Positions 14,105 to 22,010 of a stretch of DNA of 24,632 nucleotides are shown piece after piece (position 1 is the stretch's first letter; each line of letters begins with the position of its first letter). The stretch lies in assembly GCA_050996405.1 (NCBI GenBank), contig JBPCRW010000072.1, forward strand, positions 1 to 24,632, in the 5' to 3' direction. This DNA is from JBPCRW01 sp050996405 (GTDB taxonomy: Bacteria; Acidobacteriota; Blastocatellia; Pyrinomonadales; Pyrinomonadaceae). A program made the position numbers and the translations under genes. The notes beneath the pieces are model-generated. The model did not search any database and was not told where the DNA came from. It worked only from the letters and a program-made list of their open reading frames with translations.

Positions 14105-14974
14105 TTATTCTCCAAAATGTCTGCCGAGCAAATAAAGCAGCGGGAAAAGAAAAATCCAAACGATGTCAACGAAGTGCCAGTATAAACCCGCCATTTCGAC
14201 CGGAGCGTAATATTCGGGCGTAAAAGTGTATTTCCAAGCCTTCCACAACAGCCAGGACATAATCCCAAGCCCGATAATCATATGCAGAGCGTGCAAGCCA
14301 GTCATCGCAAAATAAATCCAAAAAAAGATGCTGACCTTATCTTGAAATTTACTCTGGTCGATTTCGCCGTTTTCTATATAACCGTTTTTTTCGCTACTGG
14401 TTAGAAAACCTTCTTGCTGCGCTTTGACCGGAAGCGAAGTGTTTTTCCACTGGAAATTGCCGCGCGGGTTGACGTAAGTTTCCTCGCTCTGTCCGCCTTC
14501 GGAAGCACCGGCGGTTGCCGCGTGTTCCACGCCTTTTGTTTTCAAATTCCAGCCCGCCACCGGCACTAATCCGTCGTCATATTTCTCGACGTATTCGTAG
14601 GCTTTAATTCCCAGAAACGTCACGCCGAAAAGCATTGTTAAAATTATCAAACCGACTTGCAGATTTCTCTTTCCGAGCTGCGCGTAATGAACCGCCAGAG
14701 CCATTGTCAGGCTGCTGACGATAAGAACAAGCGTGTTCGCCATTCCGAGCCATTCATTTAAATGGTTGCTTCCGGCGGCAAACGCCATCGGATATTTGGA
14801 ACGGAAAACCAGATAAACCGTGAACATCCCGCCGAAAAACATAATTTCCTGCACGAGAAACACCCACATTCCGATTGAATCGGATTCCTGTTGCTGTCCC
14901 ATATCTTCAAACTGATGCTGAAGACCGGGCGGATGATAATGATGATGCTCAATTGTCTCTACGTTTGTCGCCAT
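14105..14974 (-). CDS. coxC: Cytochrome c oxidase subunit III with enlarged soluble loop
   Basis: Subunit III supports the proton uptake side of the oxidase and binds lipid. Family landmarks are WVFLVQEIMFFGGMF (E43), TGLHALHMIIG and the C-terminal YWHFVDIVWIFLFPLLYL. The 289 residues are longer than usual because a hydrophilic loop of about 80 residues (131-212) separates helices 4 and 5; it contains GGQSEETYVNPRGNFQWKN and KNGYIENGEIDQSKF. The N-terminus is rich in His (HHHYHPP). It sits 6 bases before coxD and is separated from coxA by 92 bases of heptamer repeats. Confidence 0.92.
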   Translation of the reverse strand: MATNVETIEHHHYHPPGLQHQFEDMGQQQESDSIGMWVFLVQEIMFFGGMFTVYLVFRSKYPMAFAAGSNHLNEWLGMANTLVLIVSSLTMALAVHYAQLGKRNLQVGLIILTMLFGVTFLGIKAYEYVEKYDDGLVPVAGWNLKTKGVEHAATAGASEGGQSEETYVNPRGNFQWKNTSLPVKAQQEGFLTSSEKNGYIENGEIDQSKFQDKVSIFFWIYFAMTGLHALHMIIGLGIMSWLLWKAWKYTFTPEYYAPVEMAGLYWHFVDIVWIFLFPLLYLLGRHFGE

Positions 14975-14982
14975 TTCTTTTA

Positions 14983-15064
14983 AATTGCGAATTACGAATT
15001 ACGAATTACGAGTTACGGAATTTATTTGCTTTAATTCGTAATTCGTAATTTGAAATTCGTAATT
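14983..15064. repeat. Inverted AATTACG heptamer arrays between coxA and coxC
   Basis: AATTACGAATTACGAATT at 14990-15007 is the exact reverse complement of AATTCGTAATTCGTAATT at 15033-15050, separated by 25 bases. Degenerate copies flank both sides (AATTGCG at 14983, AATTCGTAATT near 15054). Together they fill most of the 92-base gap, and the mRNA could form an 18-bp AU-rich hairpin between the two oxidase genes. Confidence 0.9.
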
Positions 15065-15066
15065 GA

Positions 15067-16737
15067 TTAGATTGTGATAACTTCCTTCGGTTCGCCTAAA
15101 CCCAAACCGCTGTCTTCGCCGAAATCATATGCTTCCCAAGTAACAATCGGCGTATCTTTAAAATTCTCGGTCGGCGGCGGGCTTGGAATGCGCCATTCAA
15201 GTCCTGGCAAAAGCCACGGATTCGACGGGGCTTTTTCGCCGAAGAAAATCGAATAGGTCAGATAAACCGCCGACAAAACCAGCCCGACTCCGAGAATCGA
15301 AGCACCGGCGGATGAAAAGATATTCAGAACCTGAAATTCCGGCGGATACGAAGCGTAACGGCGCGGCATTCCCATATAACCCAAAATAAACTGCGGGAAA
15401 AACGTCAGATTAAAACCGACGAAAATCAGCATTGCCGCGATTTTGCTCCAGAATTCCGAATACAATTTGCCCGTCATCTTCGACCACCAGTAATGCAGTC
15501 CGCCTAAATAAGCGATAACCTGCCCGCCGACCATGACATAATGGAAATGTGCGACGACAAAATAGGTATCGGTCAAATGAACGTCCAAGCCTATCGCGCC
15601 CAGAAAAAGTCCGGTCAAACCGCCGATTAAAAACAACCCGATAAAAAATAAACCGTAGAGCATCGGCGTGTCATAAGAAATCTGACCTTTGTAGAGCGTC
15701 GCCGTCCAGTTGAAAACCTTGATTGCCGAAGGAATCGCTACGACCATTGATAGAAACGAAAAGACCAAACCGGCATAAATCGATTGACCGCTGACAAACA
15801 AATGATGTCCCCAGACGAGAAAACCGAAGACGGCAATCGCAATGCTCGAAAAGGCTACGAATTCATAACCGAAAATCCTTTTGCGCGAGAAATTGGCAAT
15901 CAATTCCGAGACCACGCCCATTCCCGGCAAAACCATAATATAAACCGCCGGATGCGAGTAAAACCAAAACATATGCTGAAATAAAATCGGATCGCCGCCG
16001 ATTGCCGGATCGAAAATTCCGATGTGTGCAATCCGCTCGACCGCCACCAGCAAAATTGTAATGGCGATGACCGGCGTTCCCAGAATCATTACCAGCGAAG
16101 TCGCGTATAGAGACCAGACGAACAGCGGCAGGCGAAACCAGGTCATTCCGGGCGCGCGCATCGTGTGAACCGTGACGATAAAATTCAGCCCCGTCAGAAT
16201 TGACGAAAATCCGTTGATGAAAATTCCCAATCCGGCGGCGACGACATATTGATTTGAAAACGTCGTCGAATACGGCGCGTAAAAAGTCCAGCCCGTGTCA
16301 ACGCCGCCGCTTATCAAAGCGAACAGCGTAAAACACGCGCCGATGACGTAAATATACCAGCTTAGCAAATTGATGCGCGGAAACGCCAAATCCTTCGCGC
16401 CAATCATAATCGGAATCAGAAAGTTTCCTAAAATCGCCGGAATTGACGGAACCAAAAAGAAGAAAACCATCAGGATGCCGTGATGCGTAAAAAATTTATT
16501 GTAAGTTCCGGTTTCAAGCAAATCGCTCTGCGGTGTCAGCAGTTCGAGACGAATTCCCGCCGCGTATATTCCGCCCATCGCAAAGAAGGCGGTGACGACC
16601 ACCAAATACATTATCGCAATGCGTTTATGGTCTTTCGTCAACAGCCACGAGCGAGCCGTGTAGCCGTTGTTCAGATAATTTAATGTTGGTCTTTCCGCCG
16701 CCTGAATTCCGGCGTTGATTGCAGTCGCATTTTCCAT
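15067..16737 (-). CDS. coxA: Cytochrome c oxidase subunit I, A2-type haem-copper oxidase
   Basis: This is the catalytic subunit: it reduces oxygen to water at haem a3-CuB and pumps protons across the cytoplasmic membrane. Of the ligands, H86 (THHG) and H399 bind the low-spin haem, H397 binds haem a3, and H262, H311 and H312 bind CuB. Y266 (HPAVY) is the crosslinked tyrosine. K340 (SAIKVFNW) marks the K channel, and D116 (AKDLAFPR) marks the D-channel entry. The Glu at the D-channel end is missing. Instead, Y260-S261 precede H262 (FWFYSHPAVYIM), the YS motif that defines A2-type oxidases such as caa3 enzymes. Length is 556 residues, with at least 12 helices. It starts 2 bases after the coxB stop. 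Confidence 0.96.
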   Translation of the reverse strand: MENATAINAGIQAAERPTLNYLNNGYTARSWLLTKDHKRIAIMYLVVVTAFFAMGGIYAAGIRLELLTPQSDLLETGTYNKFFTHHGILMVFFFLVPSIPAILGNFLIPIMIGAKDLAFPRINLLSWYIYVIGACFTLFALISGGVDTGWTFYAPYSTTFSNQYVVAAGLGIFINGFSSILTGLNFIVTVHTMRAPGMTWFRLPLFVWSLYATSLVMILGTPVIAITILLVAVERIAHIGIFDPAIGGDPILFQHMFWFYSHPAVYIMVLPGMGVVSELIANFSRKRIFGYEFVAFSSIAIAVFGFLVWGHHLFVSGQSIYAGLVFSFLSMVVAIPSAIKVFNWTATLYKGQISYDTPMLYGLFFIGLFLIGGLTGLFLGAIGLDVHLTDTYFVVAHFHYVMVGGQVIAYLGGLHYWWSKMTGKLYSEFWSKIAAMLIFVGFNLTFFPQFILGYMGMPRRYASYPPEFQVLNIFSSAGASILGVGLVLSAVYLTYSIFFGEKAPSNPWLLPGLEWRIPSPPPTENFKDTPIVTWEAYDFGEDSGLGLGEPKEVITI

Positions 16738-16739
16738 AA

Positions 16740-17855
16740 CTACTTACCACCTCGATTTTTTGCTCTGCTGTTGCTTCCGGTCGGTTCGGGATTGCTTTTC
16801 GGCGCGTTCGGATTACTCGCCAGCGGTGTCGCCGCCGTTGCCGGAGATGCCGAAGGTTTTGCGGCATTTGTATTTGCGCTTGAAGAAGTGCCGCTTGTCG
16901 TCGCCGTCGCATTCTGGCTCAAAGATTTAATATATGCGACCAGTGAATTAAGCTGTTCTTCAGTCACCTGACCTTTGAAAGTCGGCATAATCGGCTGATA
17001 GCCTTCGACCACCTGCGATGCCGGATTCAAAATCGAATTGCGGATATAATCTTCGTTGAAGACGACCGTGCTGCCGTCGGTTAGTTTAACGTCCTTGCCA
17101 AACTGACCTTCGAGATGCGCTCCGCGCTGCGACGCTCCGCCTTCGTGACACGAAGCGCAGCCGAGTTTCGCTTCAAACAAATCTTTTCCCATCTCGACCG
17201 GCGTTTGATTGGAAACATTGCCGGAGAGCCAGTTGTCGTAATCGCGCTGTTCCATGACATAAACCCAGCCGCCCATTCCCGAATGATTCAAGCCGCAGTA
17301 TTCGGCGCAGAACAGATGATATTTGCCCGGCTTCGTCGCGTTAAACCAGAGATAGGAATAACGACCAGGCACGACATCCGCTTTGGTGCGAAAAGCCGGA
17401 ACATAAACGTCGTGTATCACGTCTTCAGTCGTCATCGTTAGTTTGACGTTTTGCCCGACCGGAACGTGCAGTTCGTTGATTTCGCGCTGTCCGGTTTCGT
17501 GCTGAAATTTCCACATCCACTGTTTGCCGACGACGTAAATATTCATCCCTTCTTTCGGCGGGCGATACTGCTCGTAAAAAACGACCGCGCCGCCTAAGAA
17601 AATCGTCATCGAAATAATAAACGGAATGACCGTCCACGTCGTTTCGAGCGCAATCGAGCCGTGAATGTCCGCGCCAACCGCGAATTTTTCGCGCTCACGA
17701 TATTTAACGATAAAAAACGCGATGCCCGCGAAAATCAAAACCGTAAAAAAAGCACTGATTAAAATTAAATAAAAATACAGAGAATCTACCTGCCACGCGA
17801 AAGTGGAAGCCTGTTCGGGAAATAATGGAACCCACGAAGTATCTTGCATAACCAT
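16740..17855 (-). CDS. coxB: Cytochrome c oxidase subunit II with fused cytochrome c (caa3)
   Basis: Two N-terminal helices (about 27-50 and 74-94) anchor a periplasmic cupredoxin domain. The CuA ligands are H148, C183, E185, C187, H191 and M194 (CAEYCGLNHSGM). A covalently bound haem c domain follows: CASCH at 233-237 with probable axial M290 (PIMPTF). This makes the enzyme caa3-type, accepting electrons directly into its own cytochrome. The last 55 or so residues are a low-complexity Ala/Ser/Thr/Asn/Pro tail ending in basic residues. No cleavable signal peptide is obvious; the start at ATG 17855 or the Met two codons later are equally plausible. It follows the SCO gene by 26 bases, consistent with CuA assembly. 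Confidence 0.95.
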   Translation of the reverse strand: MVMQDTSWVPLFPEQASTFAWQVDSLYFYLILISAFFTVLIFAGIAFFIVKYREREKFAVGADIHGSIALETTWTVIPFIISMTIFLGGAVVFYEQYRPPKEGMNIYVVGKQWMWKFQHETGQREINELHVPVGQNVKLTMTTEDVIHDVYVPAFRTKADVVPGRYSYLWFNATKPGKYHLFCAEYCGLNHSGMGGWVYVMEQRDYDNWLSGNVSNQTPVEMGKDLFEAKLGCASCHEGGASQRGAHLEGQFGKDVKLTDGSTVVFNEDYIRNSILNPASQVVEGYQPIMPTFKGQVTEEQLNSLVAYIKSLSQNATATTSGTSSSANTNAAKPSASPATAATPLASNPNAPKSNPEPTGSNSRAKNRGGK

Positions 17856-17881
17856 TAAATTATTTTTTTAAGAGCCGTTTT

Positions 17882-18790
17882 TCAATTCAGTATTACTTTC
17901 TTCTTTTTATTGTTGCGCCAAAAAACCAGCATCATCGTAATCATTCCGAGAAGAAGGGCGACGGCGGCGATTCGTATCGCCCGCAGAATCGCAAATCCGT
18001 ATGTTCCGGTCGCCGGGTCATAGTGGTAACAATACAACAAAAGCTGGTCAACCGGACTGCCGATTTTTTCCTGCGCCGAATCCATAATGCCGAATTTCAA
18101 CTGGCGCGGCTCGTAATCGATGCCGTAAAAATAACGCGACATTTTGCCTTCGGGCGTGACTATCATTACGCCGCACGCGTGCGCGAACTGATTGGTTTTT
18201 TCGTCATAGACGTAATTATATCCGGCGGCTTTCGTCACCGCGTCAATCGAGTTTTGCGCGCCGGTCAAAAAATGCCAGCCGTCTTCCGTTCCGGCGCGTC
18301 CGTAACGGGTCAAATAACTTGCCTTTTTATTTTTCGCCAAATCCGGCTTATCGTTTTCCCGCGTGTCAAAACTGATGGCGACGACATCGAAATCTTTTCC
18401 CGCGTCGAGCGAAATTCCTTTCAAACTTCCGGTCAAACCGTTTAAAACTTCGTTGCAGAGCATCGGGCATTCGTAATAAACCAGAGCCAGAATGACGGGT
18501 CTGCCTTTGCCGAAATAATCGCCGAGTTTGACCGTATTTCCGTTCTCGTCCTTAAATTCCGCGTCCAACGGAAGCTGCGCGCCCAAGTTTTGTTTGATGC
18601 CGACCGTCTGCAAAACTTTCGGCAAACCGTTCGGCGCGGATTCCGCCGGGTCGTAGGCTTTCGGCGAATAAAGCGGCGAATTATAATGCTCTAATTTTTG
18701 TCCGAAAACATTAAACGCTAAAACTAAAATCCCGAAACTGACGAAAAGTTTCAGTTTCAAAACTGCTGAAATACCTGAACTTTTTTTCAT
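17882..18790 (-). CDS. SCO1/SenC-type copper chaperone for CuA
   Basis: SCO proteins deliver copper to, or reduce the cysteines of, the CuA site. This one has a signal-like hydrophobic N-terminus (about 10-30), then a thioredoxin-like fold with copper ligands C108 and C112 (YECPMLCN) and H204 (QFAHACGVM). Length is 302 residues, with an additional C-terminal membrane helix (about 267-290, FAILRAIRIAAVALLLGMI) and a basic tail (RNNKKKK). The segment DQLLLYCYHYDPATGTYG is typical of the SCO family that accompanies respiratory operons. AGAGAG precedes ATG 18790. It lies between the small conserved membrane protein and coxB, exactly where a CuA maturation factor is expected. Confidence 0.92.
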   Translation of the reverse strand: MKKSSGISAVLKLKLFVSFGILVLAFNVFGQKLEHYNSPLYSPKAYDPAESAPNGLPKVLQTVGIKQNLGAQLPLDAEFKDENGNTVKLGDYFGKGRPVILALVYYECPMLCNEVLNGLTGSLKGISLDAGKDFDVVAISFDTRENDKPDLAKNKKASYLTRYGRAGTEDGWHFLTGAQNSIDAVTKAAGYNYVYDEKTNQFAHACGVMIVTPEGKMSRYFYGIDYEPRQLKFGIMDSAQEKIGSPVDQLLLYCYHYDPATGTYGFAILRAIRIAAVALLLGMITMMLVFWRNNKKKKVILN

Positions 18791-18881
18791 AAAATCTCTC
18801 TGAAACGGGAACGATAATTGAAATAATTGAAATAACCGGATTTCTTTTCATTCCTCAAGTTTCATTTTTTATCCCTTTTGT

Positions 18882-19421
18882 TTATCTTCTCTTGTCCGAT
18901 TCCAAGCGTCCCGAACTTGAATACGAATAAAACTCGCGCGATTCGTCAAACTCTTTTTGCCCGTTGGCGTTTGCCTTGACATTTTCCTGAAGAAGTTTTT
19001 GTTTCGCTTCTTCAATCGGCAAACTGATGACCGTTCCGGTTTTCTCGTCCTTTTGTCCGTCCGCCCAAATTTTTTCCCACTGCTTGTGCAATTCGTTGTA
19101 TTCGGACTGCGACGCGCTCAGTTCGAGATTGACTCTGCCGTCCGGCGAATCAACCCCGAAACCCGGCGCAGCCTGAAGGCGAGGTTCGGGCGGCAGGCGG
19201 TCTTCCGGTTTCAAATTCTCCGTCATCGGATTCACGTTTTGCCTGTCTCTTTCTTTCGCCTGGTCTTCGACGACGTTTTGCAGCAGAGCCATCAAACTAA
19301 ACGTTATAATAATCAAAATAACCAGACCGACGGCAAAATAAATTATACCGCGCAACCCGATGATATTCGTCTCATACGGTTTGTCGTAATCTACAAAAGA
19401 TTTTTCGTGTTTCGTTGACAT
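18882..19421 (-). CDS. Small membrane-anchored protein of the ACIII-oxidase block
   Basis: I use ATG 19421 rather than the upstream in-frame TTG (19433). The protein of 179 residues has one N-terminal helix (about 24-46 from this start) and a soluble remainder. The pattern PPEPRLQ, then about 40 residues, then KTGTVISLPIEEAKQKLLQE resembles short proteins seen beside oxidase and ACIII clusters in other phyla, which read roughly P-x-P-R-L-Q ... G-x-V-x-I-P-I-E-x-A. That resemblance is from memory and not database-checked. No cysteine or haem motif is present. It lies between actF and the SCO gene, so a structural or assembly role at the ACIII-oxidase junction is plausible. The ribosome site is poor because of the adjacent repeat. 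Confidence 0.75.
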   Translation of the reverse strand: MSTKHEKSFVDYDKPYETNIIGLRGIIYFAVGLVILIIITFSLMALLQNVVEDQAKERDRQNVNPMTENLKPEDRLPPEPRLQAAPGFGVDSPDGRVNLELSASQSEYNELHKQWEKIWADGQKDEKTGTVISLPIEEAKQKLLQENVKANANGQKEFDESREFYSYSSSGRLESDKRR

Positions 19422-19431
19422 ATTTTTTTTC

Positions 19432-19503
19432 AATTACGAATTACGAATTCAAAATTACGAATTGTCGAACATTCTTTTCATTCGTAATTTGGAATTCGTA
19501 ATT
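19432..19503. repeat. Inverted AATTACG heptamer pair between actF and the next gene
   Basis: AATTACGAATTACGAATT occupies 19432-19449. ATTCGTAATT (19480-19489) and AATTCGTAATT (19493-19503) run in the opposite sense. The array fills the gap from just after the actF stop almost to the next start codon. Confidence 0.88.
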
Positions 19504-19504
19504 G

Positions 19505-20707
19505 TCAATGTCCTTTGCCGTGATTAATCGCGTTTTCCAGAAACGGGTCGTTAATCGGAACGAGCGGTCTTTTTATCAGTTCGCCGAAAAACCACCACAG
19601 CCAGATTCCGCCGACCGCTACCGGCGCGACGAAATCCATCCAGCTAACATGAAAACTCATCGCGTGTTCACCCGCACCGAGCATCGGCGCGGGACCGATA
19701 AAATAATAAGTATCTACAACACGCATGACCAGAATAAAAATCGACAGAATCGCAATCCATTTCGTGTTGCGTTTTAAATCCCGCGAGAGCAGCAGCAGAA
19801 ATGGAAACGCGAAATGAAATAAAATCAAAATCAAACCGATTGCGCCCCAAGCTCCGCTCATTCTCGCCAGATACCATTTGGTTTCTTCGGGTATGTTGCC
19901 CGACCAGATAATCAAAAATTGCGAAAAATTAAAATACGCCCAAATCATCACCATCGCCAGCATCAATTTGCCCAAATCGTGGAAAATCTTTTTGCCGACA
20001 ATATGATCCATCGGCGCGCGATCGGACAGCCACGCTAGAATCAGAATCGTAAATGCCAGTGCCGACAACGCCCAGCCGATAACATACAAAAGCCCGAAAA
20101 TAGTCGAGTAAAAATGCTGGTCGAGCGACATTATCCAGTCAATTCCGGCAAAGCTGACGACTAAAACCCAAATTACCAGCGAGGGACCGGAAAAGCGCGT
20201 CATTCTACTGAACCACTCGAATTCGCCCGTCTCATCCTGCCGCTTCGACCATTTATTGAGCAGAAAAGCCATTATTCCCCAAATGACAAAGTAGCAAATC
20301 GCCCGCAGTCCCCACGAAAATGGATTCAAATATCCGGCGCGGTATTTTAATTCTTCGGGAACTAAATTCGGATGCGCCCATTGATAAAAATATGACACTC
20401 CGAGCAGCAGCGGAATAAAAATAATGAAGGACATCAAAAGCGTTCTTGAACTGGCTTCGACAATGCGGCGAATGATTACGCCCCACGCGCCGCCAGTCAG
20501 ATACTGCATCAGCAGCAGTCCGAGCGAACCGATGCTGATTCCGCCCCAGAATGAAAATCCCAAAAGCCAGGAGCGAAGCACCTGCTCGCGCTGGTCTGGA
20601 AAAATAACGGCAATCGCCAACAGCACAATTGTCAAAATGCCGCCGATGCCCAAGGCAATCGTGCGCCAGCCGCTTATTTCCGAAGGAATCACAGAATGTT
20701 TATTCAC
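19505..20707 (-). CDS. actF: ACIII subunit ActF, ten-helix membrane protein
   Basis: ActF is one of the two large membrane subunits of alternative complex III; it is related to NrfD-type ActC and partners it in the quinol-oxidising module. The 400-residue sequence has about ten hydrophobic segments and family-typical pieces such as WLLGFSFWGGISIGSLGLL, FAGIDWIMSLDQHFYSTIFG, FNFSQFLIIWSGNIPEET and VDTYYFIGP. The start is a GTG codon (20707-20705) with GGGAGGAG about 9-11 bases upstream, inside the actE tail region. It follows actE after one base and is therefore tightly coupled. Confidence 0.92.
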   Translation of the reverse strand: MNKHSVIPSEISGWRTIALGIGGILTIVLLAIAVIFPDQREQVLRSWLLGFSFWGGISIGSLGLLLMQYLTGGAWGVIIRRIVEASSRTLLMSFIIFIPLLLGVSYFYQWAHPNLVPEELKYRAGYLNPFSWGLRAICYFVIWGIMAFLLNKWSKRQDETGEFEWFSRMTRFSGPSLVIWVLVVSFAGIDWIMSLDQHFYSTIFGLLYVIGWALSALAFTILILAWLSDRAPMDHIVGKKIFHDLGKLMLAMVMIWAYFNFSQFLIIWSGNIPEETKWYLARMSGAWGAIGLILILFHFAFPFLLLLSRDLKRNTKWIAILSIFILVMRVVDTYYFIGPAPMLGAGEHAMSFHVSWMDFVAPVAVGGIWLWWFFGELIKRPLVPINDPFLENAINHGKGH

Positions 20708-20708
20708 T

Positions 20709-21476
20709 CTATTTAACTCCTCCCTGCGATGTGTTTGCCGGCGGCGCGGCGGGTTTCGGAGTTGTCGTCGTTGCAGTATTTGTATTAGTTGCCGGTGTCG
20801 AAGAAGTCATCGGTTTCATTTGTCCGTTTGGATTCTGGCTGATTTGCAGAGTGCGGATATAAGCGACGATTGCCCAACGGTCGGCAACCGAAACTTGCGC
20901 CGCATAACTGTTCATTTTGCCGAAGCCGTTTGTCATCACGTCAAAAAAATGTCCGACCGGCGCGTTTCTCAATCTATCGTCGTTATATGTCGGCGGCTTG
21001 GAAAATCCGCGCCGGACGACCATCCCGTCGCCGTTGCCCGTCGGACCGTGACAAACAATGCAGTAAATTTTGAAACGCTGTTCGCCGCGGTCAATCAATT
21101 CTTTCGTCACCGGCATGGGAAATTCGTCAACCGCGTCGGGGAAAGTTGTGATAACCGTATTGCCGGAAGCGTCGGTCGTGGTTTGCGCGGCAACCGGCTG
21201 TGCATTTGGCGGCAAATCTTTTTTACCCTGATAAAAAGCCTTGTCTTCGCGCAGATAGCCGCGCGCCACCGTGCCTTCGGGCAAATCGCGCGAGGCGCGC
21301 CCGTCGCTAAACCAATCGCTTTGCTTATAGGCTTTGTAGCGCGGCTGGTCTTGCATATCGTAACGGCAGCCGATGAACAGTGAACAGATAACAATCATCA
21401 ATGAACAGAAAATGACAATTCTTCTGATTTTTGATAACTGATAACTGATTACTGATAACTGATTACTCCTCGACAT
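20709..21476 (-). CDS. actE: ACIII monohaem cytochrome c lipoprotein ActE
   Basis: ActE carries electrons from the ACIII core towards the oxidase. The haem c motif is CIVCH (near residues 139-143 from this start), with the likely axial Met in GKMNSYA. A lipobox-like FIGC gives an anchored mature N-terminus. I chose ATG 21476 because GGAGG lies 7 bases upstream (21484-21488) inside actD; a TTG one codon earlier is less likely. The signal N-region, QLSVISYQLSK, is encoded by a heptamer DNA repeat that also contains the actD stop. The C-terminus is a Thr/Asn/Ala/Pro-rich tail, similar in style to the CoxB tail. It overlaps actD by 14 bases and is 1 base from actF. Confidence 0.9.
   Translation of the reverse strand: MSRSNQLSVISYQLSKIRRIVIFCSLMIVICSLFIGCRYDMQDQPRYKAYKQSDWFSDGRASRDLPEGTVARGYLREDKAFYQGKKDLPPNAQPVAAQTTTDASGNTVITTFPDAVDEFPMPVTKELIDRGEQRFKIYCIVCHGPTGNGDGMVVRRGFSKPPTYNDDRLRNAPVGHFFDVMTNGFGKMNSYAAQVSVADRWAIVAYIRTLQISQNPNGQMKPMTSSTPATNTNTATTTTPKPAAPPANTSQGGVK
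21433..21467. repeat. Five tandem heptamers over the actD stop and actE signal peptide
   Basis: Five adjacent units, GATAACT, GATAACT, GATTACT, GATAACT and GATTACT, run without a break. They include the actD stop codon (21463-21465) and encode residues of the actE signal sequence in a seven-residue period. Confidence 0.85.
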
Positions 21477-21996
21477 CAAAGACCTCCTGCGGATTCAAAC
21501 TCTGCATAAAACTTTTCGCTGTCTCGTAATCGTATTTTGGGTCTTTGGCTTCAATTAACAGGAAAAATTTCTCTCTCGTCGCCAGCGCAAAACGCGGCAC
21601 GTTAAAAACCGGATGATACGGCTGCGGCAACCCGTTTAGCAGAAGCATTCCGAAAACCGCCACGAACGCCGAGAACAAAATCGTCAGTTCAAACATCGGC
21701 GGAATAAAAGCCGTTAAGCTGAAAAACGGGCGACCGCCGACAATAATCGGATAATCCAAAACGTGGACGAAATAAACCAGGGCTAGAGCCGATAAAAGTC
21801 CCGTAATTCCGCCGCCGAAAATCAAAAACGGCAGTATCGAACGCCGAACGCCCAGAGCTTCGTCAATCTCATGCAGCGGAAACGGCGAAAAAGCGTCGGT
21901 TTTCGTATAACCCGCTTGGCGGACTTTCCGCGCCGCGTCAACCAATTCGGTCGGCGTGTCGAATTCCGCCATGATGCCGTAAATATGTTTTTCCAT
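21463..21996 (-). CDS. actD: ACIII subunit ActD, two-helix membrane protein
   Basis: ActD is a small membrane subunit of alternative complex III. I use ATG 21996 because residues before it have no family character and cover a structured gap; the protein then opens MEKHIYGIMAEFDTPTELVD and AARKVRQAGY, as expected for ActD. Two hydrophobic helices are at about 55-78 and 95-120, connected by PIIVGGRPFFSLTAFIPPMFE, a conserved ActD loop. It ends with a soluble region containing FLLIEAKDPKYDYETAKSF. The length of 177 residues is normal. The ribosome site is weak, and a 125-base structured gap separates it from actC. It overlaps actE by 14 bases. Confidence 0.9.
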   Translation of the reverse strand: MEKHIYGIMAEFDTPTELVDAARKVRQAGYTKTDAFSPFPLHEIDEALGVRRSILPFLIFGGGITGLLSALALVYFVHVLDYPIIVGGRPFFSLTAFIPPMFELTILFSAFVAVFGMLLLNGLPQPYHPVFNVPRFALATREKFFLLIEAKDPKYDYETAKSFMQSLNPQEVFDVEE

Positions 21997-22010
21997 AACA
22001 TTTACTAAAA

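Noticed and set aside
20424..21383. A 319-codon open frame on the plus strand opposite actE and actF
   Set aside because: It is antisense to two well-identified respiratory genes, is rich in Arg, Cys and Ser as expected for shadow frames, and has no domain motif or ribosome site.
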